From: Phaeosaccion multiseriatum
Lineage: Eukaryota > Ochrophyta, other classes
Direction: 5' to 3'
Assembly (NCBI GenBank): GCA_965112735.1
Contig: OZ218964.1
Coordinates: 1,426,001-1,490,000, forward strand
Length of the DNA: 64,000 bases
The notes under the pieces are model-generated. The model saw only the letters and a program-made list of their open reading frames with translations, was not told where the DNA came from and did no database searches. Positions 31,383-45,669 of the stretch are shown here, piece after piece; positions within the stretch are counted from its first letter, which is position 1; every line of letters begins with the position of its first letter. The position numbers and the translations under genes were made by a program.

Positions 31383-32502
31383 ACTGACCTTATCCGGCGA
31401 GAGGTTGATGACGCAGTTGCTGACGATGACGTCAAAGTAGTTGTCGGGTAGGTCCAGCTCGTCGAGCTTCTCAATGTAGCCCTTCTTAAACACGGTGTTG
31501 GGCTTGGAGTACCCGAAGCTCTTGGCGTGGAAGTCCACGTGCTTGTTGGCCACAGCCAGCTGCAGCGTTGGGGGGGGGGTATGGGAGGGGGGGGGGAGGG
31601 AGGGAAGGTTTCGGCACTTGGGATAGGAAGAATGAGATAGATGAAGACAAGAGGCTTTTGGAGGGGTACAGAATGGAGGACAGCTACACGACTGGACTGA
31701 GAGCGGCCATTGGAATTTCCCAAGCACGAAACAAAGAGTCCGTGGGGGTGTGGCGTGTGGGAAATAGCCCACATGGGGCAGTGGGGATAGTCCCGGGTCA
31801 ATACTTGGAGCTTCGGGACGTTACCCTCCCCCCCGCTCCGTCCGCTCTCACCTGCTCGTCCGTCATGTCGACGCCGATGACATTCCCGTTCTCTCCCACC
31901 AGCTTGCTGATGATGTAGCAGTCCCTGCCTGCCCCGCAGCCCAGGTCCAGCACGTTGCAGCCTTCCAACTCATCCGGCATGACAATGCCGCACCCGTAAT
32001 ACTTGGCAATCACCTCGTCATTGAGCAGTGGCATGACATCCTTCACGTGCTGCGGCATGTTGGAGCTGGTAGTGCACGCATTGGTCTGAAGGTCGTCGCT
32101 CTGGCTCAGCACCTTCCCGTAGTAGTCCTGCACGCTAGAGAGGGTTGCATCCGGGGCGTTGGGGTCGCCCAAGCCGACCATGGAGGCAATTCCTTTCGCT
32201 ACACTCTCAGAGGCTCCAGAGTCTTTCTCACTCGTCGTCGGGGCTGTGGTGGACGGCCCACAACATGAGGAAGAAGAGGACTCGGAAGCCTTGCAGCTCA
32301 TGATGGACCGCTGCGACGCTGCCGGTGCTGCCGCTCCTCCCTTTAGAGGACTACTGTTCGGGTTGGCTCCTCCCACGAAGCCGCGCACGGAGCTGCTCTG
32401 GATCAGCCCGCAAACAAGCGCAAGTTTGACTTGGGCACCAAATCTGCTTGTGCTACTGCTTAATGCTTTCTTGGCTTGCGTGCGCATCAGAAGGGGCAGC
32501 AT
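29385..32502 (-). CDS. arsM: Arsenite S-adenosylmethionine methyltransferase (ArsM/AS3MT)
   Basis: Seven exons: 31852-32502, 31389-31559, 31030-31106, 30442-30610, 30034-30132, 29686-29790, 29385-29537. They total 1425 nt, or 474 aa. The SAM-binding core is CNVLDLGCGAGRDCYIISKL followed by VIGVDMTDEQ. Family motifs include YYGCG, SNCVINLSPDK, RVLKPGGELYFSDVYSDR, ECLSGALYW, FFSATYRLFK, KCEDYGEAVIYKGT and THFGPFAGCG. The Cys residues of NACTTS, SNCVIN and ECLSGALY are present, and the protein ends in GGCC. The enzyme methylates As(III) for detoxification. The N-terminal about 100 residues exceed the catalytic core, with a hydrophobic stretch (KLALVCGLIQSSSVRGF) that could be an organelle leader. 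The upstream gap carries an AT-rich inverted repeat. Confidence 0.95.
30992..31008 (-). repeat. Dispersed short element, copy in an arsM intron
   Basis: On the minus strand this reads CAGCAGTTGGTGATACG. It starts about 22 bp into the intron after the donor at 31029. It is the only good copy lying wholly outside coding sequence. Confidence 0.55.
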
Positions 32503-32693
32503 GTAGGTAAAAAATGTGGGGGGGGGGGAAAGAGAGAATCAGGATATCCTATTATTAGGGAGAGAGAGGAAAAAATCGATATAGTCGATATTGAATTTAT
32601 TTAATTTCAATATCGACTTTCCCTTTCCATGCTACGGTACTGTACTGTACAATTTCGCTTTGAGATAGAGTTTGTCGACGTTCACTCATTCAC
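32503..32693. promoter_or_regulatory. AT-rich spacer between the OTU gene 3' end and the arsM start
   Basis: This 191-bp gap between two minus-strand genes holds the OTU-gene terminator region and the arsM promoter. It is strikingly AT-rich for this window and contains several ATCGAT/TCGATA-like words plus the inverted repeat at 32583-32618. Confidence 0.5.
32583..32618. repeat. Perfect 13-bp inverted repeat with 10-bp loop
   Basis: The arms are AGTCGATATTGAA (32583-32595) and TTCAATATCGACT (32606-32618), with loop TTTATTTAAT. It lies 81 bp upstream of the arsM ATG and 65 bp downstream of the preceding stop. It could be a dimeric regulator site or an RNA 3'-end hairpin. Confidence 0.8.
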
Positions 32694-35142
32694 TCACTGT
32701 ACAGTGCCCTTCCACACTCCTGCCCGCAAGCCATGGAGGAGCCTTTTCCCAGCCCCCACGGCCCCCCGCCGCGCTCCAACGGGCCCCCTCTCCGCCCCGG
32801 CCCGCGCCCCCGGGCTGCTGGTGCTGCTGCTGCTGCTACTCATGGTGCTACTCATGGTGCTACTCATGGTGCTACTCATGGTGCTGACGGGACTGTCGCC
32901 GTGCTGCAGCAGCCTCTGCCGGAGAATCCTCTGTGTGGAGAGCGCGGGCAGCGGGTACACCACCCCCTTCTCCAACACGCTGTTGTAGTGGCTCTGTCCG
33001 TGATAGCTCAGGTTAACCCGTGCCTCCGCCCCGCCCCCCCCGCCCGCCGCCTCCGCCGCCCCTTGGCCCAGCCCTGACATACCGTCTTGCCGCCCCCGCG
33101 CCCCTCCCCCCTCCGCCTCCGCTCCCTTCGATCCTTCAAAGTCCATCTTCATAGGTCGAACGTCGATGTCACACGTCCGCGCCTCCACCTCATCCTCCTC
33201 CTCTTCCAGCTCCCTCTGATCCTCCTCCTCCTCCTCCTCCAGCAGCGACATGTTATGGCCATGCCCTCCTCCTCCTCCTCCTCCTCCACCTCCTCCTCCT
33301 CCTACTGGTGGGGAGAAGATCTGAATGTGCCGATCAAACACTTCCTCTATCGCTCGAATCTCCACGTCGTCCCCCCAGGTGCCCTGTTGCCGGATTCTCT
33401 TGATGTAAACGTCAAAATCCTCCGCCACAAACACGCTAAAACGCTCCCGATGCTTCACCATGTGGTCTGCGCACCTCTTCCGTACCTCTCGGTGTTTGCC
33501 CGGCCCCAACAATTGGTGACTCACAGCTCTGAAACAAAGGTAAAAGGGGAATGGAGTAAAGGGTAAAGGCGCGCGCGGGGGAGGGATGGAGGGGGGGAAG
33601 GAGCACGAGCTGCGGTGAGTATTGAGCAAAAGCACGTGACTGACGTGGAGAATAAGTTTGCTCCTTCTTCTATGCACTTGCTGCAGCTCTTCCACCGACC
33701 GACAGCGCGTGGGAGCGCATGTAAAGAGCAAACTACCTACACCTCCCTCCCTCCATCCCTACAAACTCTCCACAGACATACACACATACGCACACAGGCA
33801 ACACAAACACTCCTCACCTGAAGAGGCAGTTACCATCCGACTCCATCTCTACCACCTCGAGCCCCTTGCGCCCCATGGCTAGGCGGAAACGGGAGTCCGG
33901 AGACACAAAGGAGCTGGAGTGGCGAGGCTCCTGCCGCAGCTGGCCAAAGGGCTGGGCTGAAGACAGAGCAGTGCTGCTGCTCCTGCTGCTACTCCTGTTG
34001 CTGCCGCTGCTCCTGCTGCTGCTGCCACTGTCTCTTCTGCCACTGCTGCTCCTGCGACTGCTACTCCTGCCACTCCTGCTACTGCTGCTCCTACTTCCCT
34101 TTGTGCCGCCGCTGCGGTGGTGGCCCCTTGTTTCGTAGGAGGAAGAGGTGTACATGCGGGAGACGCCTTGCTGCTGGTGGTGGTGCCGGTGGTGGTCGTG
34201 GTGCTCTTCGCTCGGGTAAGTAAAGTCACGAGTTCGCCCCGTCTGCGAGAGGTGCTGCCGCTCCCACTGATGATGATGCTGATGAGGGATGAACCCCCGG
34301 CTACTGCCTGCACGTGGCCCCCTTGTGTCGTTTCGCAACGCCTTGAGCTCTACGCTGGACCGCAAACGGTGCCTGTTCCGGCCCACAGACACCCACTCGT
34401 TCCACTTCGGCGGCCAATTAATGTAGTGCACCAACACGGATGCGAGCTCCTTCTCCCCCCTCTCCCCCACCCCCCTGCTGGACTTGTTGCGGGGAGCGTA
34501 CTTTAGCTCCATCACCTTTGCCAGTCGCCATTTGCTGAGCGGCTTACCCGATTTTGGGCCATTGTAAAAGTCAAGACACATGATTTCATCACCCACTCGG
34601 AACTCATGTACAGTGCTTGTCCTCACCCTCCGCCCACCGCCGCTTGGCTGCTGTACCACCAACTGCTGTTCCTGCTGCTGCTGCTCCTGCTTCTGCCGCT
34701 CCTGCTGCTGCTCCTGCTTCTGCCGCTCCTCCTGCTGCTCCTGCTGATGCTGCTGCTCCTGCTGATGCTGCGGCTGCTGCTCCTGCTGATGCTGCGGCTG
34801 CTGCTCCAGTTGGCCACTGCTACCCCTCGAAACGGAATACCCTTCGCCTACTGGACACGGAGATGGCAGGGACGGAGGCGCCGTAGACACCTGAGAGGAC
34901 GAGGGCGAGTCTGGCTTGCACGGGGGCCGTTCCGTAGACACTTCAAGTCCGCCAGAAGAAGCAACGCGCGAAACTGTCGCCGGCGGCGGTAGTCCTGACA
35001 TTGCCGCTGGCGCTTGTGCTGGTGCTTCTGCTGCTGCTGCTGCTGATGATGATGCTGTTGATGCCGGTGGTGGTGTGGCTGCTTCTGGTGGTGGTGCCGC
35101 TGTTCCTGCTTGTGGTGCTTCGGTTGGTGGCGCTGCTACTTC

Positions 35143-35183
<41 letters not shown>

Positions 35184-36510
35184 GTGGCCCCTCCGCCACA
35201 AAGGCAAAGTCCGCCCTGCTGCGCTCCAGGATTTCGGGAAGGTCGTCGAGAGCGGTGCCCTGCTTAACCTCCTTGGCAGTGAGGGCTCCTTGCCTGGTTA
35301 GCCTCCTCCACCCATCCCGCTCCTCCAGGAGACTGAGCCTCACATCGTACTTAGAGCTCCAGCCGTGAAAGTGCACCAGCGCAGTAACGCTCTGCACGAG
35401 GCCGACGTCACCGCCTGCCGAGCTCCCCTCATCCTCGGAGTCCTCCTCATGCTCTCCATTCTTCCCCCTCCCCTCCTCACCGCCTCGTCCTCCTCCCCTG
35501 AGCAACGACGGGAAAACCGGCGGCTGCTCCTGCTGCTCCTCCTCCTCCTCCTCCTCCTCCTGCTGCTGCTGCTGCTGCTGTTGCTGCTGCTCCCGGCCTT
35601 TAATCTCCACCTCCAAAATGGTTGCCTCTCTCCACCTGGCCAGAACCTCTTTCGAATTCCTATTGATGAATATGTCCCGACACAGCACCGGCACCTGTGT
35701 CAAAGCACTCGCCTTGGCAGCCAGGGACAGGTTGTGAAGGGTATCACCTCGACGAGCGGCATCCATAACGGTGCGCTGCTCACATCTTTCATCACCCCCA
35801 CCGTGGTTCTTCGTCTGCTGCTCCTCCTCACCCCTCTCTTCCCCTCCCTCTCGTTGCTGCTGCTCTTGCTGCTGCGGCAATGACGGTTGCGCTGGCGCTG
35901 GCGGCGAGGGCTTGCCTCCTCCTGCCAGCTTCTCTGTGGTCGCTGGGGCGTCTTCTGCTGCTTCCACAACGCCTCCTTGTTGTCCACCATCGAAACTCTT
36001 CTCCGCACCCTCACACGCACCCAACACGCTCCTCCGCTCTCCGTCCACATCTGCTGCCTCAGGACATTTGTTGGGGATGGTGGAGGCGGTGAAGGACGAA
36101 ACAGAGGGGGGGGAGGCGTCTGTCTCACTCCCGAAGGAGGAGTACGCGCTGGATGCCGCAGTCCCACCCTGGCCCACTTCGTCCTCTTCCTCGTCAACAT
36201 GACCCTCAAGACCTCCTTCTTGCCTCCATTCGCCGCCAAACACGGGTCTTGTCTCTCTGCTGACGTCCGCGACAGGTGCAAAGGGTCGAGCAATTGGCGA
36301 GTCTGGCTTCTGAGCGCGCTTCTTCCTCCAAGGAAGACAAACGAAATCCACCCCGCCAGCACTTCCTCCACGCAACCCAGTCTCGTTTTTTGGGTTCCTC
36401 TCGTCACCGCCGCTGCTCCTCCTGGACATTCTCCCCCCATCCAGACTGGACCTCCTTCCGACGAGCGACAAGCTGAACCTCCGGGGGGGGGGAGGCTTTG
36501 CCCCCTCCAT
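32694..36510 (-). CDS. OTU-family deubiquitinase with two chromo-barrel/Tudor-knot-like domains
   Basis: Two exons, 33818-36510 and 32694-33528, give 1175 aa. The catalytic OTU domain starts at about residue 890: ESDGNCLFR ends exon 1 and AVSHQLLGPGKHREVRKRC starts exon 2, so the catalytic Asp-Gly-Asn-Cys segment sits on the exon edge. WGDDVEIRAIEEVFDRHIQI follows, and the catalytic His is probably in YHGQSHYNSV. Two beta-barrel modules precede it: LCRDIFINRNSKEVLARWRE with ALVHFHGWSSKYD, and GDEIMCLDFYNGPKSGKPLS with SVLVHYINWPPKWNEWV. The second is a good Tudor-knot/chromo-barrel match. Long Gln-, Ala-, Glu- and Ser-rich linkers separate the domains. The protein likely removes ubiquitin at chromatin or on chromatin-linked partners; the localisation is inference. 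Confidence 0.87.
34648..34664 (-). repeat. Dispersed short element, copy in the OTU gene
   Basis: On the gene's strand this reads AGTTGGTGGTACAGCAG, translated LVVQQ, immediately after a Gln-rich run. Confidence 0.6.
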
Positions 36511-36976
36511 CTTTGGGAAAGGACGCGGACCTTGCTCACCACCGTGATAGGTCAGTGGGAAGGGAGGCAGGTTGATTTAATTGCAAGGCCGAAAAACAAC
36601 TTTGCGAGAGCCGCCCCAAGCAGTAGCAACACGCATTGAATCAAAGATGTGAGGACAACAAGTGCGGGAGTTGCTTGTTTTTGATGAAAGGCGAAGCGAC
36701 CAAGAAGCAACTCCCCCGGAAGCAAGGGGGCGAAATTTCAGTTTACTTCCCCTCCTTTTGAGAGGGGCCTAATTCTCCTCCGATTTATCACCCCGACAGA
36801 AAAGAGAAGTCCGCTTTTAGACTGACGGTATCCTACGGGAATAGCGGCACAGTGCATCTGGAAGCCTGCTTCCTCTCTCTCTCTCTCCCCCTCCTCTCCC
36901 TCTCTTCTCTCTTGACTCTTGACCTACTGCTCTACGATCTGCTCTGCCCCTCCTCCTGTCCTTCCTCCTCGCCTCC
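36511..36976. other. Intergenic region between the DGAT2 3' end and the OTU-gene 5' end
   Basis: This 466-bp gap lies between tandem minus-strand genes. The 200 bp next to 36510 are the OTU promoter side. A pyrimidine tract (36870-36915) and a TC/CT-rich stretch follow. No gene is seen. Confidence 0.45.
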
Positions 36977-39321
<2,345 letters not shown>

Positions 39322-39529
39322 CCCTCTACGTCACAGTCAGTAGTAGAGAACCGCACCACAACATGCAGCACACAGCCTGATGCGGCGTAAGGAAGACGCG
39401 CAATTGGGCGGAGAGATTCGTCACAAAGAAAAAAGTAAGTTATGTCAACGATTGATCATCAACGATTTTTCTCGGCGGTTGAGATGGTGTGAATCATAAA
39501 CAAAACAAACAACAACAACCTTTAACCCA
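39322..39529. promoter_or_regulatory. Divergent intergenic region, DGAT2 and LRR gene
   Basis: This 208-bp gap lies between opposed start codons. An A-rich patch (ATAAACAAAACAAACAAC) lies just upstream of the plus-strand ATG. The imperfect direct repeat AACGATTGATC/AACGATTTTTC lies near 39448-39470. The gap probably holds both promoters. Confidence 0.4.
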
Positions 39530-41268
39530 ATGAGGTCATGGTGGGAGACGGTATCCCCTCCGAGGCGACGGCCAAAGAAACCAAGAACAAATCAGGAAGC
39601 AGCTGGCGGGCCTTTCGCGCGCAGACCGTTGAAGCTCTCCCAGGAGCAGCACCAGGAGCAGAAGCGGGAGCGGTGGCAACAGCACGAGGAGGTGAGGCAA
39701 CAGCAGCAGGACGCGAGCTATGACGCCGCCGCGAAGGATCCTGCTTTCCTTGCCTTCGCGTCGCAGGCGTTGCTCTCCAAGCAAAAAGAGCGGCAGGGTG
39801 ACGACCAGGTGGACGCGGTGCTCCGAAGAGAGGTCCCTGAATGGCGCAAGGTCTCCCCGACGATCAAGGGGAGGTTGCAGAGCCAGGTACGCAAGGAGAA
39901 CAGCGTAATTGCCTCTTTGCTTCCTAGTCTTCGACGCTACATCTACTATGAGTTCACTCACGCACATGCTCGCTTCCGTCGTCGCTCATACTCCACAGGT
40001 TACCCGCGACCACCAGGCGCTACTGCAGCTGCTCAGAGACGGCCGGAAACTGCGGGTCGTGGAGAAGGCGATTGGAGCTGCCCAGAGAGACATACGTGAC
40101 CTCCGCGAGGAGCTGGCCAAGGTGAGGAGTTGGGGATGCCAGGGGCGATTTCCTTTCCTACCCCCTTTCCGTGGCCTTATGGCACTTAAAACTACGTCTT
40201 AACCCGGCCACAGGCTTTAAAACTTGGCTGCAACGCCTGGCCGCCACTTTGACATTAGCGTCTCTGCTGCCTTGGCATCTTGCCTCGTCCTCAAAACTCC
40301 CATTCGGCCCTACCTCGCCTCTCTACTACACCACAGAGGCTGGACCATGGCAGTGGCAAGGCACGCACCGCCCAGACCTCTCGCATGGCCATCCTGCGCG
40401 ACTCGCTTCCCTCCGATGACGTGACTCACTACGCCAATGCACTCGACAGCAGCCTCACCACTCTCGCCACCACGGCAGTCAGGAGCAGCGTGACCATCGG
40501 AGCTCTAAGGGAGGCCTTTGAGAAGGAGACTTTGGGCGGGTCCTCCTCGCCTCACTGTGTGTGGGTCAAGGCCTCGGCCTTTCTTGGTAGTCGTGCTACT
40601 GCTACTGCTACTGCTACTGCTACTGCTACTGCTGGATCTTCCTCCGCAGCGCCTGCTACGGCGGAGGCAGGATCACCGGCACTAGCACTAGCACCACCAG
40701 CAGCAGCAGCAGCAGCACCAGTGGCAGAAGCTGTGGGTAAGGTGAAGCTCATCACGTGCGAGCGCTTCATACACATGTGCCAACAGGCTTTCGGCACAGA
40801 AACAGCGATGGGAGGCTCTCCCGTCAGACCCTACATGGGCCGTGGGCCACAGTCGGGGGGAGGTGGGGCTAGCAACAGTAGTGGTCCCTCGCTTCTCACT
40901 ACCGCAAAGGCCATAGTGGAAAGAGAGGCCTTTTCGTCCGCCCTCCAAAAAGTGCTCACTCATTTAGACGGAGATGGGAAGGGCAACGTGTCCCCGGGGG
41001 AGTTCCTCCTCTTGCTGGGCTTTTACATCCCTGAAGGTGAGGGAGTGAGGGGCAGCTACGACGGATTACCGACACACACACACAAGACAGCGAGCCGTGC
41101 CTGTCTGCTGTGCATGTGTCATCTTGTTAGTCCTGCCGTGCGTCCCCCTCCACATGTTGGTTCTTCTTGTGTTGTTTGGAAAATGTAGCACCGTTTCCGA
41201 TGTGCTCTTCATGTCCATCTTTTTGCCTGGCACACAGTGTTCTCTCTATCTTTCTGCCTCTCCCTCTC

Positions 41269-41316
<48 letters not shown>

Positions 41317-42704
41317 TCTCTCTCTCTCTCCCTTGTGCTTACCTTTCATCGGCCCCCTCGTCCCTCCCCTCCTCACTCAACTCCAGTCTCGCTGGAGTGC
41401 ACTCTGCATCGGAAGGAGGGCGCTTTGGTCAAGGTCCGGGAGGAGGCCCGGCTCATCAGGAGTGGAATCCGTATGCAACACAAGCCGAAGCAGGGTGACG
41501 CTGAGAGCGAGGCCGGAGCAGTGCTTGTCCTCTCCCCCCCTGCCGGCGCTGCTGCTACTACAGTTGCTAAAGGTGCTACTGCTACGATTACTGCTGCTGC
41601 TGCTGCTGCTCCCAAGGAAGACGCTCTCCCCTTTTCTGGCGAAGACCCCTTCTCCCTTCTCAAAATGGCATCCACCCTGCGTCCGTCACGACCCGGAGCC
41701 GCCGGGATACGCGCGGCGTGGATGGACGGGATAGGCTTACGCGACCACTCCGACTTGCCCGCAGAGGGGGAGGATGACGTTGCGGAGGGGGAGGAGGCCG
41801 CCGCCGTCGGAGAGGAGGCGTGGAGGGTGGCACTGGGGAATCTACGGTTGCTGAGCGTGGGCTGGAACCGCCTTGTGCGAATGCCCACCCCTCCTACCCA
41901 GTTTGGGGGTCTCTCGCTCCTGGGGCCCAATCTGCAGGTGCTGCGTCTGACGCACAATAGGCTGACACACCTGCCTGCAGATGTCGGCCTACACCTGCGG
42001 GTTCTGAGAGAGCTGGACGCCTCTTCCAATCGCCTCGTCATGCTGCCCCGGACGCTGTCTCTGCTGTCGGAGCTGCGGGTACTGCTGCTGGACGAGAACA
42101 GGCTTGGCCTTGGAGGAGGCATGCCGGATGCTTGCTTCGGAGGCCCGGGGCACAGGGAGGAGGAGGAGGAGGAGGAGGGGGAGGGGGAGGAGAGACACCT
42201 CACCAGACGAACAGCAGCGTGCCATGATCGAGGGGCCTCCCTCCCTCTGTTGCGGCACCTCTCTTGCCGCCGGAACGACCTCACGTCGCTACCGCCCTCA
42301 CTTTACCGCCTCCCCTCGCTTGAGGTCTTGTGTGTGGACCACAACGAGCTTACTGAGCTGCTGTCAGAGGAGCCCTTGAGTATGCCCCCCCATCAGGAGC
42401 AGGCAACCGCCCCGCCCCACGGCAGGGCAGCGAGAAGTAGTAGTAATAGGGGGAGTAGTGGTTATAGCAGATCTGAGGTGGGGGGGACGAAAGAGAGTGT
42501 CGTAACGCCGCCGCTGAGGATGAGTCGCCTCAAGGTGCTGCGAGCAAGTCACAACAAGCTGCGGGGGGGCGGCGGGGGCTTATTCCAGCTATTCCCAGGA
42601 CAGGAGCAGGAGCCCTTGGTGATACAGCAGGCCCACAGCAGCAGGGGTGCGAGTAGTACGAGGAAGGCCGGCCACAGAAACGGTGCCAGTGGCAGCAGCA
42701 GCAA

Positions 42705-42748
<44 letters not shown>

Positions 42749-44200
42749 AGTCCAAGGGCGACAGCTGCTGTCGACGGTTTCCGCTCCTGGCTGTGTTGGA
42801 CCTGTCTCACAACGAGCTGCAGAGCCTCGGCACCATCTTTTGTGGTAGTGGTGGCCCTGTAGCCCCCCGGGGGAGAGGCGGCATGCCTGTTGCTGGTATG
42901 CCTTCTCTTACGAGCCTTTCTCTAGCGAGTAACCGATTGACGGACCTGCCTGCAGATGTCGGGTGGGGGTGGGTGGGAGGAGGAGGAGGAGCAGCAGCAG
43001 CAGCAGCAGGAGGAGGAGGAGGAGGAGGAGGAGGAAGAGAGGCACAACGAGGGTCAGAAGCAGGAGCAAGAGCAGGAGAAGGAGAAGGCTGCTGCCCCTT
43101 ACCGCAGCTCAGTGCGCTCGTGCTGAGGCACAACGCCATAAAGCGCCTACCCTCGTCCTTCCAACTGCTCCACAACTTACGCGCTCTGGATCTCTCCAGG
43201 AACGCGCTGGGGCAGCAGCAGCAGCACCACCACCACCACCACCCGTTGGTGATACAGCAGCGCGATGACGCTAGCCCTGGCACTGCCTACGTCGAGGCCG
43301 CCACTACCGCTAGTACGAGTACCAGTGCTACTGCAGGGCTGGAGTGGCTGCCGTCCTCGCTCGTCTCCCTCGATTTGAGCGGCAACGACGCTCTCGCTCG
43401 ACTGCCTGAGGCCCTCGGTCTTCGCCTCTCTCGCCTTGTGGAGCTCAAGCTGAGTGGCCTGGGGCGGCTTAGGGAACCGCCTCGCAGTCTCTGGAGGCTG
43501 CGTCGATTGAGAACTTTGGCCATGCCTCAGCAGGCTCTCCATACGACTGCTGCTGCCGCTGTTGCTGCTACTACTTCTGTGGCTAATACGGGAGGGGGGA
43601 AATCAACGGCAATCTCCTTGCCTGATCACGTAGGGCACCGGCAGGGAGCAGGAGCAGAAGGGGAAGGAGGACCACAGCAGCAGCATGCCAGCAGTGGTCT
43701 GCTGAAAGGGCTTGGCTCCGCGCTCGAGAGGAAGGCCTGGCTCAGCCCAGTGGAACGCCTGGCGTGGGACGTAAGTGGAGTGGAGTTAAGAAAGAGGAGT
43801 GCCCGGGCCGATTGCTTAGCCCCGCCGTCCCTCCCTCCGTCTCCCTCCTTCCCTCCCTCCCTCCCTCCCTCCGTCTCCCTCCCTCCCTCCCTCCCTCCCT
43901 CCCTCCCTCCCTCCCTCCCTCCCTCCCTCCCTCCCTCCCTCCCTCCCTCCCTCCCTCCCTCCCTCCATCCCTCCCTCCCTCCCTCCCTCTCTCCGTCCCT
44001 CCCTCCCTCCCCTTTCCCTCGCTGCGCTGCACTCACAGGCGGTGAACAGGCTCGTATCCTCAGCAGCGAAGGCTCCTCCCCCTGCCTCTGGGGTGACTTG
44101 GTCGGAGCTCCTCTCCAAGCTCGGAGGCTTCGGGGCCACTGCCGGACAGGACAGGGACGATGTGGACAACAACTATAGCAGCAGCAGCAGTAGCAGCAGC

Positions 44201-44298
<98 letters not shown>

Positions 44299-45077
44299 GA
44301 AGGAGGATGGACAGGGGGGTGGCGATGGTCTTTGTAGCAACGCCATGTTTGGTAACAAGACCTTGGTGGTGCGGCCTGCCGTGCGCAGTCTGCTTCTCCA
44401 CCTCTACCATAACTTTACCGCGCTCAGCGCTCGGCTCAACGTCATGGTGAGGGAGAGAGAGAGAGTGGGAGAGAAGAGACAGAGGGAGAGTGAGAAACTC
44501 GGAGCTGCTTGGGGGGCTTCATTCCACAGATACGGCATTGAGGAGGAGGAGGTAGAAAAGGGAAGACTCATCCTCCCTCTCTCCCTCCCTCCCTCCCTCT
44601 CTTGTGCCGCCTTCCCACCCTTATCCTCTCCTCAGGCGGGCGGCGCTGCCTTCCTCACCAAGCCCCACCACCTTCCTCTTGAAGCGATGATGCGCTCCTT
44701 CCAAGCCCTCTCCGCCCTCCACGTGGGCGCATCCGTGACTCCGAATGATGTGCTGTCCCTCGCTGTCCTCGCGCAGCAGACACGGCTCATGTCCACGCAG
44801 GCTGAGGGGCAAGATGAAAACGGCACCAACGGCACCAGAGGAGGAGGAGGAGGAGGAGAAGGAGGAGGAGGCACATCCACCGCTGCTTCTGCTGCTGTAT
44901 CACCAACTGCTGCGATGAGCACCCCGACCGCAAGCAGTCCGGCGGTGCCACCCACGCTCCACCCCCTTCAATACGCCACTGACGCCCTTGCCTCCGACCC
45001 CGAGGTGGACTATCTCCAATTGCTGAGGGTCGTGGCGCTGCTCGGAGGGGCAGCTCACGGAAGCAACAGCTGGCAGT

Positions 45078-45162
<85 letters not shown>

Positions 45163-45383
45163 CGTGTGTGTGTGTTTGACTCTTTGGTCTCTGCATCTGC
45201 GGTTGAGTGAGTGGCAAAACGAAACGGTCGTTCCCATCAGACTTTTGCCATCGAATGAGAGAGTTGGGCAGAGGTGCTTGGAGATTGAATACTGAGTACC
45301 AAACCACACACACCCACACTCACACCCACATCCACACACAAACACACGAACACACACACACACAAACACACACACACAAACAC

Positions 45384-45424
<41 letters not shown>

Positions 45425-45628
45425 TACTCACACTCACATAGGTACCAAGGGAAGGGTACAACCGCTGAGTTGTGTCGTCGCTGGGCGTATTGGCGGTCCA
45501 TCGAGAAGTGGTGGAGGGGTGTGGAGACCAACGGCCTGCCTGACCACTGGACACAGCCCACCGCCGGAGAGAGAGGAGGAGGAGGCACACAGCGACCGGT
45601 CAGCGTTCTGCAGCTGCCGAAGAGGAAC

Positions 45629-45669
<41 letters not shown>

